Assembly: GCA_902611405.1 (NCBI GenBank)
Contig: CACLZL010000001.1
Span: forward strand, 1-64,000
Length of the DNA stretch: 64,000 bases
Direction: 5' to 3'
Source of the DNA: an uncultured Pelagibacteraceae bacterium
GTDB lineage: Bacteria > Pseudomonadota > Alphaproteobacteria > Pelagibacterales > Pelagibacteraceae
The translations under genes and the position numbers were made by a program. Of the stretch, positions 7,936-16,917 are shown in pieces. The first letter of the stretch is position 1; each line of letters begins with the position of its first letter. The notes beneath the pieces are model-generated. The model was not told the origin of the DNA and searched no databases. It was given only the letters and a program-made list of their open reading frames with translations.

Positions 7936-8922
7936 ATGAAAGATCCAATAATAACAAATAATATTCTTAATTGGTATGATTTAAATAAAAGATCTTTACC
8001 TTGGAGAAAGAATGTTTCTCAAACAAAAAAGCAATACTACACTTTAGTAAGTGAATTTATGTTGCAGCAAACCCAGGTTGCAACGGTCATACCTTACTTT
8101 AACAGATTTATAAAAAATATTCCTACAATAGAAAAACTATCTAAATATGATGATAGAAAATTAATTAAACTTTGGGAGGGTCTTGGATACTATTCAAGGG
8201 CAAGAAATTTAAAAAAAACAGCTCAAATAGTTGTTAAAAATTTTAACAAAAAAATACCTAGAAATTTTGAAGACTTAAAGTCTCTTCCCGGTGTTGGAGA
8301 TTATACAGCTAGTGCAATTTCTGCAATTGCATTCAATGAACCATTAATTCCTCTAGATGGTAATATTGAAAGAGTTTTAAAGAGATACTTATTTTTAAAA
8401 AAACAAGATCAAATAAAAAAAGAAAATCTACACGAGAAGAAAAAAATTTTTGGAACATCTATCAAAAGGTCTAGTGATTATGCTCAAGCTTTAATGGAAT
8501 TAGGAGCACTAATTTGTAAACCTGTTAATCCTAATTGTAAGAACTGTCCATTAGTAAAAAAATGTAAATCATTTAAAAATAAAAATTTTGATTTAGTAAA
8601 ATTTAAAAAAAAAGATAAGGAAACTTTTTACAAGCTAAATGTTTATAAGAAAAATAATCATTATTTATTAATCAGAAATAACAAATTTAATTTTTTGAAA
8701 AATTTTAATATCTTCCCAATGGAGGAAGTAAATAATCCTAAAAATTTTGATAAAGATTTGAATTTTAAAATGTCTAATATGAGTATGAATATTAAAATCG
8801 AATTTAAAAATAAATATAATTTAAATAAAAATAATTATTGGATTGATCCAACAAAGCTTCAAAATTATACACTACCAACATTTACAAAAAAGATTGTAAA
8901 ATTTTTAGAAAGTCATAAATGA
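7936..8922 (+). CDS. mutY: A/G-specific adenine DNA glycosylase
   Basis: A 328-residue MutY that removes adenine mispaired with 8-oxoguanine. Catalytic Glu40 is in SEFMLQQTQVATV, the helix-hairpin-helix is LPGVGDYTASAI (about 117-128), and the catalytic aspartate is Asp141 in PLDGNIERVL. Four cysteines, 194, 201, 204 and 210, give the exact C-x6-C-x2-C-x5-C iron-sulfur motif. The C-terminal 8-oxoG recognition domain is present but degenerate and short. I start at the ATG at 7936 because an upstream in-frame start would overlap the divergent DUF721 gene and add residues not seen in MutY. The end overlaps the next gene by ATGA. Confidence 0.93.
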   Translation: MKDPIITNNILNWYDLNKRSLPWRKNVSQTKKQYYTLVSEFMLQQTQVATVIPYFNRFIKNIPTIEKLSKYDDRKLIKLWEGLGYYSRARNLKKTAQIVVKNFNKKIPRNFEDLKSLPGVGDYTASAISAIAFNEPLIPLDGNIERVLKRYLFLKKQDQIKKENLHEKKKIFGTSIKRSSDYAQALMELGALICKPVNPNCKNCPLVKKCKSFKNKNFDLVKFKKKDKETFYKLNVYKKNNHYLLIRNNKFNFLKNFNIFPMEEVNNPKNFDKDLNFKMSNMSMNIKIEFKNKYNLNKNNYWIDPTKLQNYTLPTFTKKIVKFLESHK

Positions 8923-10061
8923 AAAAAATAGCAATAATTGGTGCTGGAATTTCTGGTTTGTATATTGCCAATTTATTCAAAGACCATAAGGATTATCAGG
9001 TTACGATTTATGAAAAAAGGAATTCATTAGAAATAGATGAAGGCTATGGAATTCAGTTGTCAGTAAATAGTGTAAAACTTTTAAATAAAATGGGCTTTAA
9101 TTCTCTCACTGAAGAGGAAAAATTTAATCCAAAAAAAATTGATTTTTATGAAATTAAAAATTCAAAAAAAATTTGTGACTTAGACATTTCAAAATTTAAT
9201 TCTGAGGATTGTAAATATACAACATTGAAAAGATCAAAATTACTTCAATTTTTAAAAAAACAACTAGACGAAGATTTAATTAAATATAATCACAGTATTG
9301 AACAGATTGATTATGATAAAGATTCAATAAAGTTAATATTTGATAAAAGTAAAATAACTTGTGACTATTTAATTATTTCAGATGGTGTGTTTTCTAAGGG
9401 AAAGTTATTAATTTCAACCAACAAATCAAAACCAATTTACAATGAAACGATTGCTATTAGGGGCAGTATATCGAGAGAAAATCTGCAAAATATAAATGAA
9501 GAAAATATTTCTTTGTTTTTAGGACCAAATTTTCATTATGTTGTTTATCCAATTAATAATGATAAAAATTTTAATTTTATTGGCATTATAAAACATAAAT
9601 TAAATTCAAATGAGCAAGAGAACCATAATCTTTTTACAGAGAGTTCTTTTATAAAAAATATTAAATTTAAATTATCTCAAAAAGTTTCACAAAGTTTTTT
9701 CGAAAATCTTCAAAATATTAAATTATTTCCAATATTTGTAAGTAAAAATTTATATAATCCTCCAAAAAATATATTCCTTATTGGAGATGCATTTTTTGCT
9801 TTTTCTCCTTCATTTGCGCAGGGAGCCTCCCAATCAATTGAGGGAGCTAATGAATTATACGAATGTTTAATAAATAATAATAATTATTATGATATCAGAT
9901 TAAAGAGAGTAAAAATGATTAATAGCAGATCTAATTTTAATCAATTTGCCTTCCATTTATCAAATCCAATTATGACTAAATTTAGAAATATTTTTTTAAG
10001 ACTGTTAACTAATAATAAAAAATTTTTACAGAGCTATTTGGGTAAAATTTATAAAAGTTAA
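8919..10061 (+). CDS. FAD-dependent monooxygenase, UbiH/PHBH-like
   Basis: A 380-residue flavoprotein of the aromatic hydroxylase family. The N terminus has the dinucleotide fold GAGISGLYIANLF (8-20) with an acidic strand end, and the C-terminal third has the second FAD motif GDAFFAFSPSFAQGASQSIEGANEL (split here over about residues 289-313). Close relatives hydroxylate ubiquinone precursors (UbiH, UbiF, Coq6) or other aromatics. Substrate cannot be told from sequence. It overlaps mutY by ATGA and converges on ccrM, sharing a TTAA with both stop codons. Confidence 0.75.
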   Translation: MKKIAIIGAGISGLYIANLFKDHKDYQVTIYEKRNSLEIDEGYGIQLSVNSVKLLNKMGFNSLTEEEKFNPKKIDFYEIKNSKKICDLDISKFNSEDCKYTTLKRSKLLQFLKKQLDEDLIKYNHSIEQIDYDKDSIKLIFDKSKITCDYLIISDGVFSKGKLLISTNKSKPIYNETIAIRGSISRENLQNINEENISLFLGPNFHYVVYPINNDKNFNFIGIIKHKLNSNEQENHNLFTESSFIKNIKFKLSQKVSQSFFENLQNIKLFPIFVSKNLYNPPKNIFLIGDAFFAFSPSFAQGASQSIEGANELYECLINNNNYYDIRLKRVKMINSRSNFNQFAFHLSNPIMTKFRNIFLRLLTNNKKFLQSYLGKIYKS

Positions 10062-11128
10062 TTTTTGGAAATTAATCTTTGTCTTAGATAATCAATCGGA
10101 TAAGTTCGTCCATTTATATCACAGTGCCAATAAGTCCATCCATTACAACTTTCAGCTCCTAAAATAGTAGCTGCTACTTTGTGTATAGAACCCTCTGCTT
10201 GATTATGTTTTATACTACCATCGGCCATAATTCTGGCTGTTATTTTTTTCTTATTATCAAAAATATTAGTTCCAGGTTTAATTATTCCAAGTTCAACTAA
10301 TGAACCAAAAGGAATTCTTGGTTTTGATCTATTATTTTTTAGCGTATCTAACAAATCGTCTTCAATAGGCTTTGTAGTCTTTAAGCGTTGCTCAGCAGCT
10401 TTAAAATAATTTTTTTCTTTCTCTATTCCAAAATAATTTCTTCCCAGTTTTTTTGCTACTGTAGCTGTTGTTCCTGATCCTAAAAAAGGATCAAGTATAA
10501 AGTCATTTTTATTAGATGTAGCTAGTAAAATTCTATGTAATAGTGCTTCTGGTTTTTGTGTAGAGTGAATTTTTTTTCCATTCTTTTTAAGTCTTTCAGA
10601 ACCATTGCATATTGGAAGATCCCAATTAGACCTCATTTGCAAATCATCATTTAAGCATTTTAAAGATTGATAATTGAATGTGTATTTTGATTTTTCACTT
10701 TTAGAAGCCCATATTAAAGTTTCATGAGCGTTAGTAAAACGTGTCCCTCTAAAGTTTGGCATTGGATTGTTTTTATTCCAAATGACATCGTTTAAAATCC
10801 AGAAACCTAAATTTTGGATTGCCGTGCCAACTCTAAAAATATTATGGTAGCTTCCTATAACCCAAATTGCTCCATCTTTTTTTAAAATTCTTTTACATTC
10901 ACTAAGCCATTCATAAGTGAAATCATCATATTTTTTAAAATTTTCAAATTGATCCCACTTATCATTTACCGCACTAACCTTTGATCTATCCGGTCTAGTT
11001 AATTCACTTTTTAATTGTAAGTTGTAAGGAGGATCAGCAAAAATTAAATCAAAAGTTTCACGTGGAATTTTTTTTATTTCTTCGAGACTATCTCCATTAA
11101 TTATTTTATTTTTGAAATTAGTTTTCAT
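10058..11128 (-). CDS. ccrM: CcrM-type adenine-N6 DNA methyltransferase (GANTC)
   Basis: A 356-residue beta-class methyltransferase. DPPYN at 32-36 (catalytic) comes before the AdoMet motif DPFLGSGTT at 213-221, the order of the beta class. The C-terminal domain from about 270 carries the CcrM/RAMA-like block with G-S-L-V-E-L-G-I-I-K-P-G and G-W-T-Y-W-H-C-D, typical of the alphaproteobacterial cell-cycle methylase that modifies adenine in GANTC. No restriction enzyme gene is adjacent, so it behaves as a solitary regulatory methylase. Upstream rnhB matches the usual neighbourhood. The 104-base upstream gap holds three GANTC sites (listed separately), suggesting methylation-state feedback. Confidence 0.92.
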   Translation of the reverse strand: MKTNFKNKIINGDSLEEIKKIPRETFDLIFADPPYNLQLKSELTRPDRSKVSAVNDKWDQFENFKKYDDFTYEWLSECKRILKKDGAIWVIGSYHNIFRVGTAIQNLGFWILNDVIWNKNNPMPNFRGTRFTNAHETLIWASKSEKSKYTFNYQSLKCLNDDLQMRSNWDLPICNGSERLKKNGKKIHSTQKPEALLHRILLATSNKNDFILDPFLGSGTTATVAKKLGRNYFGIEKEKNYFKAAEQRLKTTKPIEDDLLDTLKNNRSKPRIPFGSLVELGIIKPGTNIFDNKKKITARIMADGSIKHNQAEGSIHKVAATILGAESCNGWTYWHCDINGRTYPIDYLRQRLISKN

Positions 11129-11144
11129 TTGTAAAAATTAATTA

Positions 11145-11193
11145 GACTCCAAATAGATTCTACGGTCAACCTGAGATTGAAAAATTTGGATTC
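11145..11193. promoter_or_regulatory. cluster of three GANTC methylation sites before ccrM
   Basis: GACTC at 11145-11149, GATTC at 11156-11160 and GATTC at 11189-11193 lie within 49 bases, 17 to 65 bases upstream of the ccrM start. At this base composition GANTC should appear roughly once in 350-400 bases. In Caulobacter the ccrM promoter region also contains GANTC sites, so autoregulation by methylation state is a reasonable reading. The promoter itself was not located. Confidence 0.6.
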
Positions 11194-11232
11194 GATTAGT
11201 GTTTCTAAATTAGAAGGTAACTAGATGTAGTG

Positions 11233-11793
11233 TTAATTTTTTTTAGATATTGGTGAAAAAGTTTTTCTATGATGTTTGGTAATACCTAATTTTTTCAAAG
11301 CTTTTAAGTGCTGTTTTGTTCCGTAACCAAAGTTTTTATCCCAATCATAACCTTTATTTTTTTTCGATAAGGTGGTTATAAACCTATCCCTTGATACTTT
11401 TGCAATTATAGAAGCTGCCGAAATAGACGGGATTTTTTTATCTCCTTTAATGACTGATTTTAAATTATAATTTTCTAATTCAGGAGTTTTGTTTCCATCT
11501 ATCAGAACGTGTGTTGGTTTTTTCTTAAGTTTTTTGATGGCTCTTTTCATAGCCAACAAACTTGCTTGTAGTATATTCAGACTTTCTATTTCTTTGACTG
11601 AAGCTTTGCCTATGGACCAAGTAGAATTTTTTTTTATATATGTACACAGAAACTCTCTCTCTTTTTTACTTAATGATTTTGAATCTTTTAATAACTTTGG
11701 ATTAATTGAATTTTTTAAAATTACTGCTGAAGCATAAACAGGCCCAATTAAACTTCCTCTACCAACCTCATCAACCCCAGCAATTATCTTCAT
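11233..11793 (-). CDS. rnhB: ribonuclease HII
   Basis: A 186-residue RNase HII that cuts RNA in RNA-DNA hybrids and at single ribonucleotides. The family opening G-V-D-E-V-G-R-G (5-12) gives the first two acidic ligands, followed by VLIDGNK with the third Asp and ISAASIIAKVSRD with the family block and fourth Asp. Length is close to the usual 190-210. It starts one base into the stop of the uracil-DNA glycosylase gene (TAATG type junction), so the two repair genes form an operon, separated from ccrM by 104 bases. Confidence 0.93.
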   Translation of the reverse strand: MKIIAGVDEVGRGSLIGPVYASAVILKNSINPKLLKDSKSLSKKEREFLCTYIKKNSTWSIGKASVKEIESLNILQASLLAMKRAIKKLKKKPTHVLIDGNKTPELENYNLKSVIKGDKKIPSISAASIIAKVSRDRFITTLSKKNKGYDWDKNFGYGTKQHLKALKKLGITKHHRKTFSPISKKN

Positions 11794-12512
11794 TAAATTT
11801 TTAACTTCAGATCTGTAATTTTATCTCTAATTTTCTTTAAATCTTCCCAAGAGTATTTTTTATTTTCTGGAAAACGGATTAAATAAGATGGATTAAAAGT
11901 TATCATCAAAGGGAATGTTTTGTTTTTTAAAATAACTTCCTTCCAATGTCCTCTTTCAGCAGTTATTTTTTCGCTTATTCCTGTTACAGCCTCCATTGCT
12001 GAACTACCCATTAAAACAATAATCTTTGGGTTTATAATCGATATATGTTCTTTCAAAAATACTGAGTACCTTTTAATTTCGGTTGAGTTTGGTTTTCTGT
12101 CATCAGGTGGTCTAAAATTGATAGCATAACTAGTGTAAATATTTTGTCTCTTAATATTGATGGCTTTAAGCATTTTGTTAAGAAGTTCACCCACTTCACC
12201 TCTAAATGGGACACCCAATTTTTCTTCTTCAGTCCCAGGAGACTCTCCAATTAACATTAAAGGACTATTTATATTTCCCTCACCTAAAATAATTTTATTT
12301 GAATTTTCTTTCAATTTACAATTTTCAATTGAATTTATTTGATCTTTTAAATTTTTTAGTAATTCTTCTTTATTGGTTTGTAGGGTGCTATTGTTCGTTT
12401 CTAAAACATTAAATCTATTTATTGGCTTATCAGCGAATATAAATTTTGGCTCAATTGTATTTATTAGTTCTTGGTTTAATTTGGTATTTTGATTTATCAC
12501 TTTTTTAGTCAT
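11793..12512 (-). CDS. uracil-DNA glycosylase, family 4/5-like
   Basis: A 239-residue protein of the family-4-like uracil-DNA glycosylases, which remove uracil from DNA. Motif 1 is GESPGTEEEKLGVPFRG (about 93-109), motif 2 is N-F-R-P-P-D-D-R-K-P-N, and the C-terminal motif is TFNPSYLIR (His of the classical HPS replaced by Asn). The first 65 residues are poorly conserved. Only one cysteine is visible in the whole protein, so the 4Fe-4S cluster of thermophilic family-4 enzymes cannot be formed. The ATG at 12512 is only 11 bases from the divergent TPR gene. Confidence 0.82.
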   Translation of the reverse strand: MTKKVINQNTKLNQELINTIEPKFIFADKPINRFNVLETNNSTLQTNKEELLKNLKDQINSIENCKLKENSNKIILGEGNINSPLMLIGESPGTEEEKLGVPFRGEVGELLNKMLKAINIKRQNIYTSYAINFRPPDDRKPNSTEIKRYSVFLKEHISIINPKIIVLMGSSAMEAVTGISEKITAERGHWKEVILKNKTFPLMITFNPSYLIRFPENKKYSWEDLKKIRDKITDLKLKI

Positions 12513-12523
12513 AGTATGGTTAT

Positions 12524-14209
12524 ATGATCCTAAAATTTCTAAAATTAGTTCTATTAATATTTATATCTTATCAGACACCTTTGTATTCTAAAAGTGCTAC
12601 TTTTAATGATTTCAACTCAAGAGATTTATCAAATTATTTTTCTGGAATTGTTGCATTTGAAAATCGATATAATTCTGAAGCTTTAAAATTTTTTAACTTA
12701 ACCAAAGTATTAATTAATAAACATGACAGTTATTTAAAAAGATATGTTAAATCTTTAGTTTTAGATAACAAAGTGCCTCAAGCAATTAATGTATTAAATA
12801 ACAACGCAAACAAATCTAACTCAGATTTTTACGACGCGTATATAATTTTAATAATTGACAGTTTAAAGAAAAATAACTTTAAAAAAGCTGATGAATATTT
12901 AACACAAAGTTTAAAATTTCAAGATGAAGATAGGATAAACCTAGTTATATTTGAAACTCTAAAACAGTACATTTATACATTTAAAAATAAAAAAATATTA
13001 GATAACAAAAAAAATTTTGGCAACTTATCTCTTATAGCTGAGACATTCCAAAGATGTTATATTGAAGATAAGAGAACTTCGTCATTTTTTCTTAATTTAA
13101 TAAATAATCAACAAGGTGATTATTCAAGATACATTTTCTTTTATCTTAATTATTTAATTGATAACAACAAATTAAATGAAGCAAGATTAGTTGTTGAACA
13201 AATTGATTATATAAATTCAACACTTTTACTTTCACAAAGCAAAAGTTGGGTAGACAAAGAAAAATTCGATGATTTTGGAAAAATTTTTTCATGCAAAGAT
13301 CATAATGATCTTGTAAGTGAGTTTTTATTTTTAATCTCTAATCTTTATTCTTCTCAGGATAATTTTGAAAAATCAAATTTTTATTTAAATTTGTCAAATT
13401 ATTTAAATCCTAAGTTTGAATTTAATTTGTCATTGGTCGCAGAAAATTTTTATCTTAATGATGAATTTGATAAAGTACAAAGAATTTTAAAAAACTTTAA
13501 AAAAAAAGATGAATTTTATTATTGGTTTAGATTAAAAAAAGAAGCTCAAATAATAGTTCAAGAGCAGGATTATGAAAATGGAATTAAATACATAGATTCA
13601 AAATTTAATAAAATTGAAAATCCAAATATAAAAATGATTTTTGATTTAGCCAATTTTTATAAAAATTCTAAAAATTATGAAAAGGCAATAGATCGTTATA
13701 CGGAAATTATTTTAACACTGGATGACAATTCACTTATTAAATCAGACGTATTATATCGGAGAGGCGGTAGTTATGAAAGAATGGGCAATTATGAAAAGTC
13801 AGATGAAGATCTACTGCATGCGCTTAAAATTGATCCTAGTGATGCATATATTTTAAATTACCTTGCTTACTCTTGGTTAGAGCGTGATTATAAAATTAAT
13901 GAAGCAATGGATATGTTGAAAACAGCATATGATTTAAAAAGCAATGATCCATATATTATTGATTCAATTGGATGGGCTTATTTTTTAATAGAGAATTATG
14001 TAGAAGCAGAAAAGTATTTAAAAAGAGCTGTAGAGTTAATGCCAGATGACCCAATTGTGAATGATCATTATGGAGATATTTTATGGAAATTAAATCGAAA
14101 AATTCAAGCAAGATATTTTTGGAACAACGTGTTAACTTTTGATGACACCGAAGACGACATGAGAGAAAAAATCAATGTTAAAGTAATTGAGGGTCTTAAA
14201 AATTCCTAA
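12524..14209 (+). CDS. TPR-repeat protein with signal peptide
   Basis: A 561-residue protein with an N-terminal hydrophobic signal (about 3-18, cut near YSKS) and tetratricopeptide repeats, clearest at about 370-560: S-K-N-Y-E-K-A-I-D-R-Y, G-N-Y-E-K-S-D-E-D-L-L-H-A-L-K-I-D-P, I-D-S-I-G-W-A-Y-F and E-A-E-K-Y-L-K-R-A-V-E-L-M-P. TPR proteins act as scaffolds; this type commonly precedes ispE in alphaproteobacteria, but its role is not known to me. Probably periplasmic or outer-membrane associated. The stop codon abuts the ispE ATG. Confidence 0.75.
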   Translation: MILKFLKLVLLIFISYQTPLYSKSATFNDFNSRDLSNYFSGIVAFENRYNSEALKFFNLTKVLINKHDSYLKRYVKSLVLDNKVPQAINVLNNNANKSNSDFYDAYIILIIDSLKKNNFKKADEYLTQSLKFQDEDRINLVIFETLKQYIYTFKNKKILDNKKNFGNLSLIAETFQRCYIEDKRTSSFFLNLINNQQGDYSRYIFFYLNYLIDNNKLNEARLVVEQIDYINSTLLLSQSKSWVDKEKFDDFGKIFSCKDHNDLVSEFLFLISNLYSSQDNFEKSNFYLNLSNYLNPKFEFNLSLVAENFYLNDEFDKVQRILKNFKKKDEFYYWFRLKKEAQIIVQEQDYENGIKYIDSKFNKIENPNIKMIFDLANFYKNSKNYEKAIDRYTEIILTLDDNSLIKSDVLYRRGGSYERMGNYEKSDEDLLHALKIDPSDAYILNYLAYSWLERDYKINEAMDMLKTAYDLKSNDPYIIDSIGWAYFLIENYVEAEKYLKRAVELMPDDPIVNDHYGDILWKLNRKIQARYFWNNVLTFDDTEDDMREKINVKVIEGLKNS

Positions 14210-15055
14210 ATGAAAATTAATAATATCAAATCTAATGCAAAGTTAAATTTAGCTCTGAATATCACTGGAAAAAAAAAGGTTTTACATAAAATTGAAAGTA
14301 TAATTGGTTTCATAGATTTACATGATGTTATTTCGATAAATCAACATAATGGAAAAAAACATCATATTTCTTTTTATGGAAAGTTTTCTAAAAATATTGG
14401 AAAAAAAAATACTGTTCAAAAATTATTTCAAATACTAGATAAAGAAAATTTATTAAAAAATAAAAAATTCAAAGTTAAAATTAAAAAATTAATCCCTCAA
14501 GGAGCTGGGCTGGGTGGGGGATCGATGAATGCAGCTAGTGTATTTAATTATCTCGTTAAAAAAAAAATTATTAATCCTAATCATCAAAAAACTCGAAGTA
14601 TCTGTGACTTGGTTGGTTCTGATGTAATCCTAGGTACCATTTCATCCAGCTGTGTGTTGTCAACAGGTGGTAGAATTAAAAAGATTTATAATACTCCAAA
14701 ATATTACTCTACTTTAGTAAAGCCTGATTTTGGGTGCTCAACTAAAAAAATATACTCTGCTGTTCGAAAGTATACAAAATCAAAATATAACAAACCTAAA
14801 AAAAACATGTTTGGAGTAAAATATTTGATTAATCAACAAAATTCCCTTGAAACAATAGCACTCAAAAAATATCCAAAACTAAAAAAAATAAAGTTGTTTT
14901 TAGAAAGTATCAATAATCCATTATTTGTAAGAATGACTGGTTCAGGATCAACAATTGTTGCCTATTATAATTCATTAAAGAGTTGTAAATTGGCAAAAGC
15001 TAAATTTAAAAGAAAATATAAAAATTATTGGTGTGTTACAGCAAAAACTATATGA
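14210..15055 (+). CDS. ispE: 4-diphosphocytidyl-2-C-methyl-D-erythritol kinase
   Basis: A 281-residue GHMP kinase of the non-mevalonate isoprenoid pathway, phosphorylating CDP-ME. The start S-N-A-K-L-N-L-A-L-N is the N-terminal family block, the glycine-rich ATP loop is P-Q-G-A-G-L-G-G-G-S-M-N-A-A at about 96-109, and the third GHMP motif is R-M-T-G-S-G-S-T-I at about 240-248. Its product leads to the C5 units used for ubiquinone, bactoprenol and the carotenoids implied by crtB/crtI. It follows the TPR gene with no spacer. Confidence 0.92.
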   Translation: MKINNIKSNAKLNLALNITGKKKVLHKIESIIGFIDLHDVISINQHNGKKHHISFYGKFSKNIGKKNTVQKLFQILDKENLLKNKKFKVKIKKLIPQGAGLGGGSMNAASVFNYLVKKKIINPNHQKTRSICDLVGSDVILGTISSSCVLSTGGRIKKIYNTPKYYSTLVKPDFGCSTKKIYSAVRKYTKSKYNKPKKNMFGVKYLINQQNSLETIALKKYPKLKKIKLFLESINNPLFVRMTGSGSTIVAYYNSLKSCKLAKAKFKRKYKNYWCVTAKTI

Positions 15056-15088
15056 ATTTTATATTTTTATGTTATAGGAAGCTAGTAT

Positions 15089-15162
15089 TGGGGCGTAGCC
15101 AAGCGGTAAGGCACGGGTTTTTGGTACCTGCATCCTAGGTTCGAATCCTAGCGCCCCAGCCA
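15089..15162 (+). tRNA. tRNA-Gln (anticodon TTG)
   Basis: A 74-base cloverleaf with encoded CCA. Acceptor TGGGGCG pairs with CGCCCCA, anticodon stem CGGGT/ACCTG encloses loop TTTTGGT (anticodon TTG), and the T arm is CTAGG-TTCGAAT-CCTAG. The discriminator is G and the first pair T-A, as usual for glutamine tRNAs. Only three bases separate its end from the start of the CCA-adding-type gene. Confidence 0.97.
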
Positions 15163-15165
15163 TTT

Positions 15166-16440
15166 ATGAAAAATTTTTTAGATAAATTTTTTTCCCGATC
15201 AAAAAATCTTGATTATATCAGTCAAAATTTAAAACAAATTACTTTAACAACACCCGCAAATAAAATTTTTGAAGCAATTAATAATTTTTCAGAGAAAAGT
15301 GAAATTAGATATGTGGGTGGGTGTGTAAGAAAAGTGATAAAAAAAGAAAATGTAGATGATATTGACCTAGCAACAAATTTAACACCTCTGGAAGTTTGTG
15401 AAGCTCTTAAAAACAAACAAATAAGTTATTACCAAACAGGAATTGAACATGGAACTATAACTGCAATAATTGATGAATATAAATATGAAATTACTTCTTT
15501 AAGGAAGGACATCTCAACTGATGGAAGACATGCTGAAGTAGAATTCTCTTTAGATTGGAAGGAAGATGCTTCTAGAAGGGATTTTACTATTAATTCAATT
15601 TATGCAGATGGCGATGGTAATTTATTTGATCCATTTAACGGTAAAAAAGATTTGGAGGAGGGTTCAATTAATTTTATTGGTAATGTGGAAAAAAGAATTC
15701 AAGAGGATTATTTACGTATCTTAAGATATTTAAGATTTTATTTAAATTACTCAAATCATAAGCACCAGCCAGAAATAATAAAAAATATAAAAAAAAATAT
15801 TGATGGAATTTCAAATATATCATCTGAAAGGTTAATTGATGAACTAAAAAAAATAACGAGTTCAAATGGATTATTAAAACTATTTAAAGATAAAGAAAGT
15901 TCAGAACTAATAGAAATAATTTTTCCTCAATTAAAGAATATTAAAAATTTTAAAAAACAAAATTCTTATGCTACAGAGAATTTTTTAAAAATTGACTTTA
16001 TATTCTTAATTGCCCTTTTAGTGATTGATGGGACTGATAACGCTGACTATTTTCTTTATAAATTTAAAATATCTAACAAAGATAAGAAAAGACTAAAATT
16101 TATAGATCTTTTTTATAGAGAAAGTGTAACTCTAAACAACTTTACAGAGAAAAATTTGAATAAATTTTTTTATTTTAATGGGCGACAAGCTGTAATAGAT
16201 ATAATTAATTTTAAAATTTTTACCTCAAACAAAGTAGAGAAAAAACTAATCAAACTATTAGATACTTATAAAGAGAAAGTAATTCCAACTTTGCCAATTG
16301 GGGCCGATCTACTAATGTCTAAATTTCAAATTCCTGAGGGTAAAACTTTAGGTAATAAATTAAAAAAAATCGAAAAAACTTGGGTTCAAAACGGATTTCA
16401 AATTTCAGATAAGCAAGTACAGCAAATAGTTAAAAGTTAA
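15166..16440 (+). CDS. CCA tRNA nucleotidyltransferase / poly(A) polymerase family
   Basis: A 424-residue class II nucleotidyltransferase. The head domain has R-Y-V-G-G-C-V-R (about 48-55), the metal-binding D-D-I-D-L-A-T (64-70), then the R-R-D-F-T-I-N-S motif that selects the nucleotide (about 142-149), and [15 protein letters not shown] after it. This pattern fits bacterial CCA-adding enzymes of alphaproteobacteria, though poly(A) polymerase cannot be excluded by sequence alone. It starts 3 bases after tRNA-Gln, so a tRNA-mRNA transcript is likely. The last four bases overlap the convergent greA stop. Confidence 0.87.
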   Translation: MKNFLDKFFSRSKNLDYISQNLKQITLTTPANKIFEAINNFSEKSEIRYVGGCVRKVIKKENVDDIDLATNLTPLEVCEALKNKQISYYQTGIEHGTITAIIDEYKYEITSLRKDISTDGRHAEVEFSLDWKEDASRRDFTINSIYADGDGNLFDPFNGKKDLEEGSINFIGNVEKRIQEDYLRILRYLRFYLNYSNHKHQPEIIKNIKKNIDGISNISSERLIDELKKITSSNGLLKLFKDKESSELIEIIFPQLKNIKNFKKQNSYATENFLKIDFIFLIALLVIDGTDNADYFLYKFKISNKDKKRLKFIDLFYRESVTLNNFTEKNLNKFFYFNGRQAVIDIINFKIFTSNKVEKKLIKLLDTYKEKVIPTLPIGADLLMSKFQIPEGKTLGNKLKKIEKTWVQNGFQISDKQVQQIVKS

Positions 16441-16913
16441 ATATATTTAACGTCTTTAATTTCAAAATTTTTTATACCAGAGGGTGTATTTATTTCAACT
16501 AAATCACTTTTATTCTTTCCAATCAAACCTTTACCAATTGGTGATTGAAAGAAAATTAGTTTTTGTTTTAAATCTGCTTCATCTCTTCCGACAATTTTAT
16601 AATTAATTTTTTCACCAGTATCTAAATCTTCTAAATAAACTGTAGATCCAAAAATCACTTTTCCTTCATTGTTTAGTTTCGTAACATCGATAACATTTGC
16701 TCTTGCAATAATATCGTTAATTTCTGTTATTCGTCCCTCGTTATGAGATTGTTCTTCTTTAGCCGCATGATATTCAGCATTTTCTTTAAGGTCTCCATGG
16801 GATCTTGCTTCAGCAATTGCAGCTACTATTTCAGGTCTTTTTTTTTCTTTTAAAAAAACTAATTCTTCCTTTAGTTTATTTAATCCGTTTAATGTTATTG
16901 GCTCTTTATCCAT
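16437..16913 (-). CDS. greA: transcription elongation factor GreA
   Basis: A 158-residue GreA that rescues backtracked RNA polymerase by stimulating transcript cleavage. The N-terminal coiled coil starts [18 protein letters not shown] and carries the loop [13 protein letters not shown] with the catalytic acidic pair (D and E at about 41 and 44). The C-terminal domain has the FKBP-like block [11 protein letters not shown] chose the ATG at 16913 over one seven codons upstream because the protein then begins like other GreA proteins and does not overlap hemF. Confidence 0.95.
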   Translation of the reverse strand: MDKEPITLNGLNKLKEELVFLKEKKRPEIVAAIAEARSHGDLKENAEYHAAKEEQSHNEGRITEINDIIARANVIDVTKLNNEGKVIFGSTVYLEDLDTGEKINYKIVGRDEADLKQKLIFFQSPIGKGLIGKNKSDLVEINTPSGIKNFEIKDVKYI

Positions 16914-16917
16914 TTTT

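Noticed and set aside
11920-12342. Open frames on both strands within the uracil glycosylase gene
   Set aside because: All lie in other frames of a gene with clear UDG motifs; none shows a family pattern.
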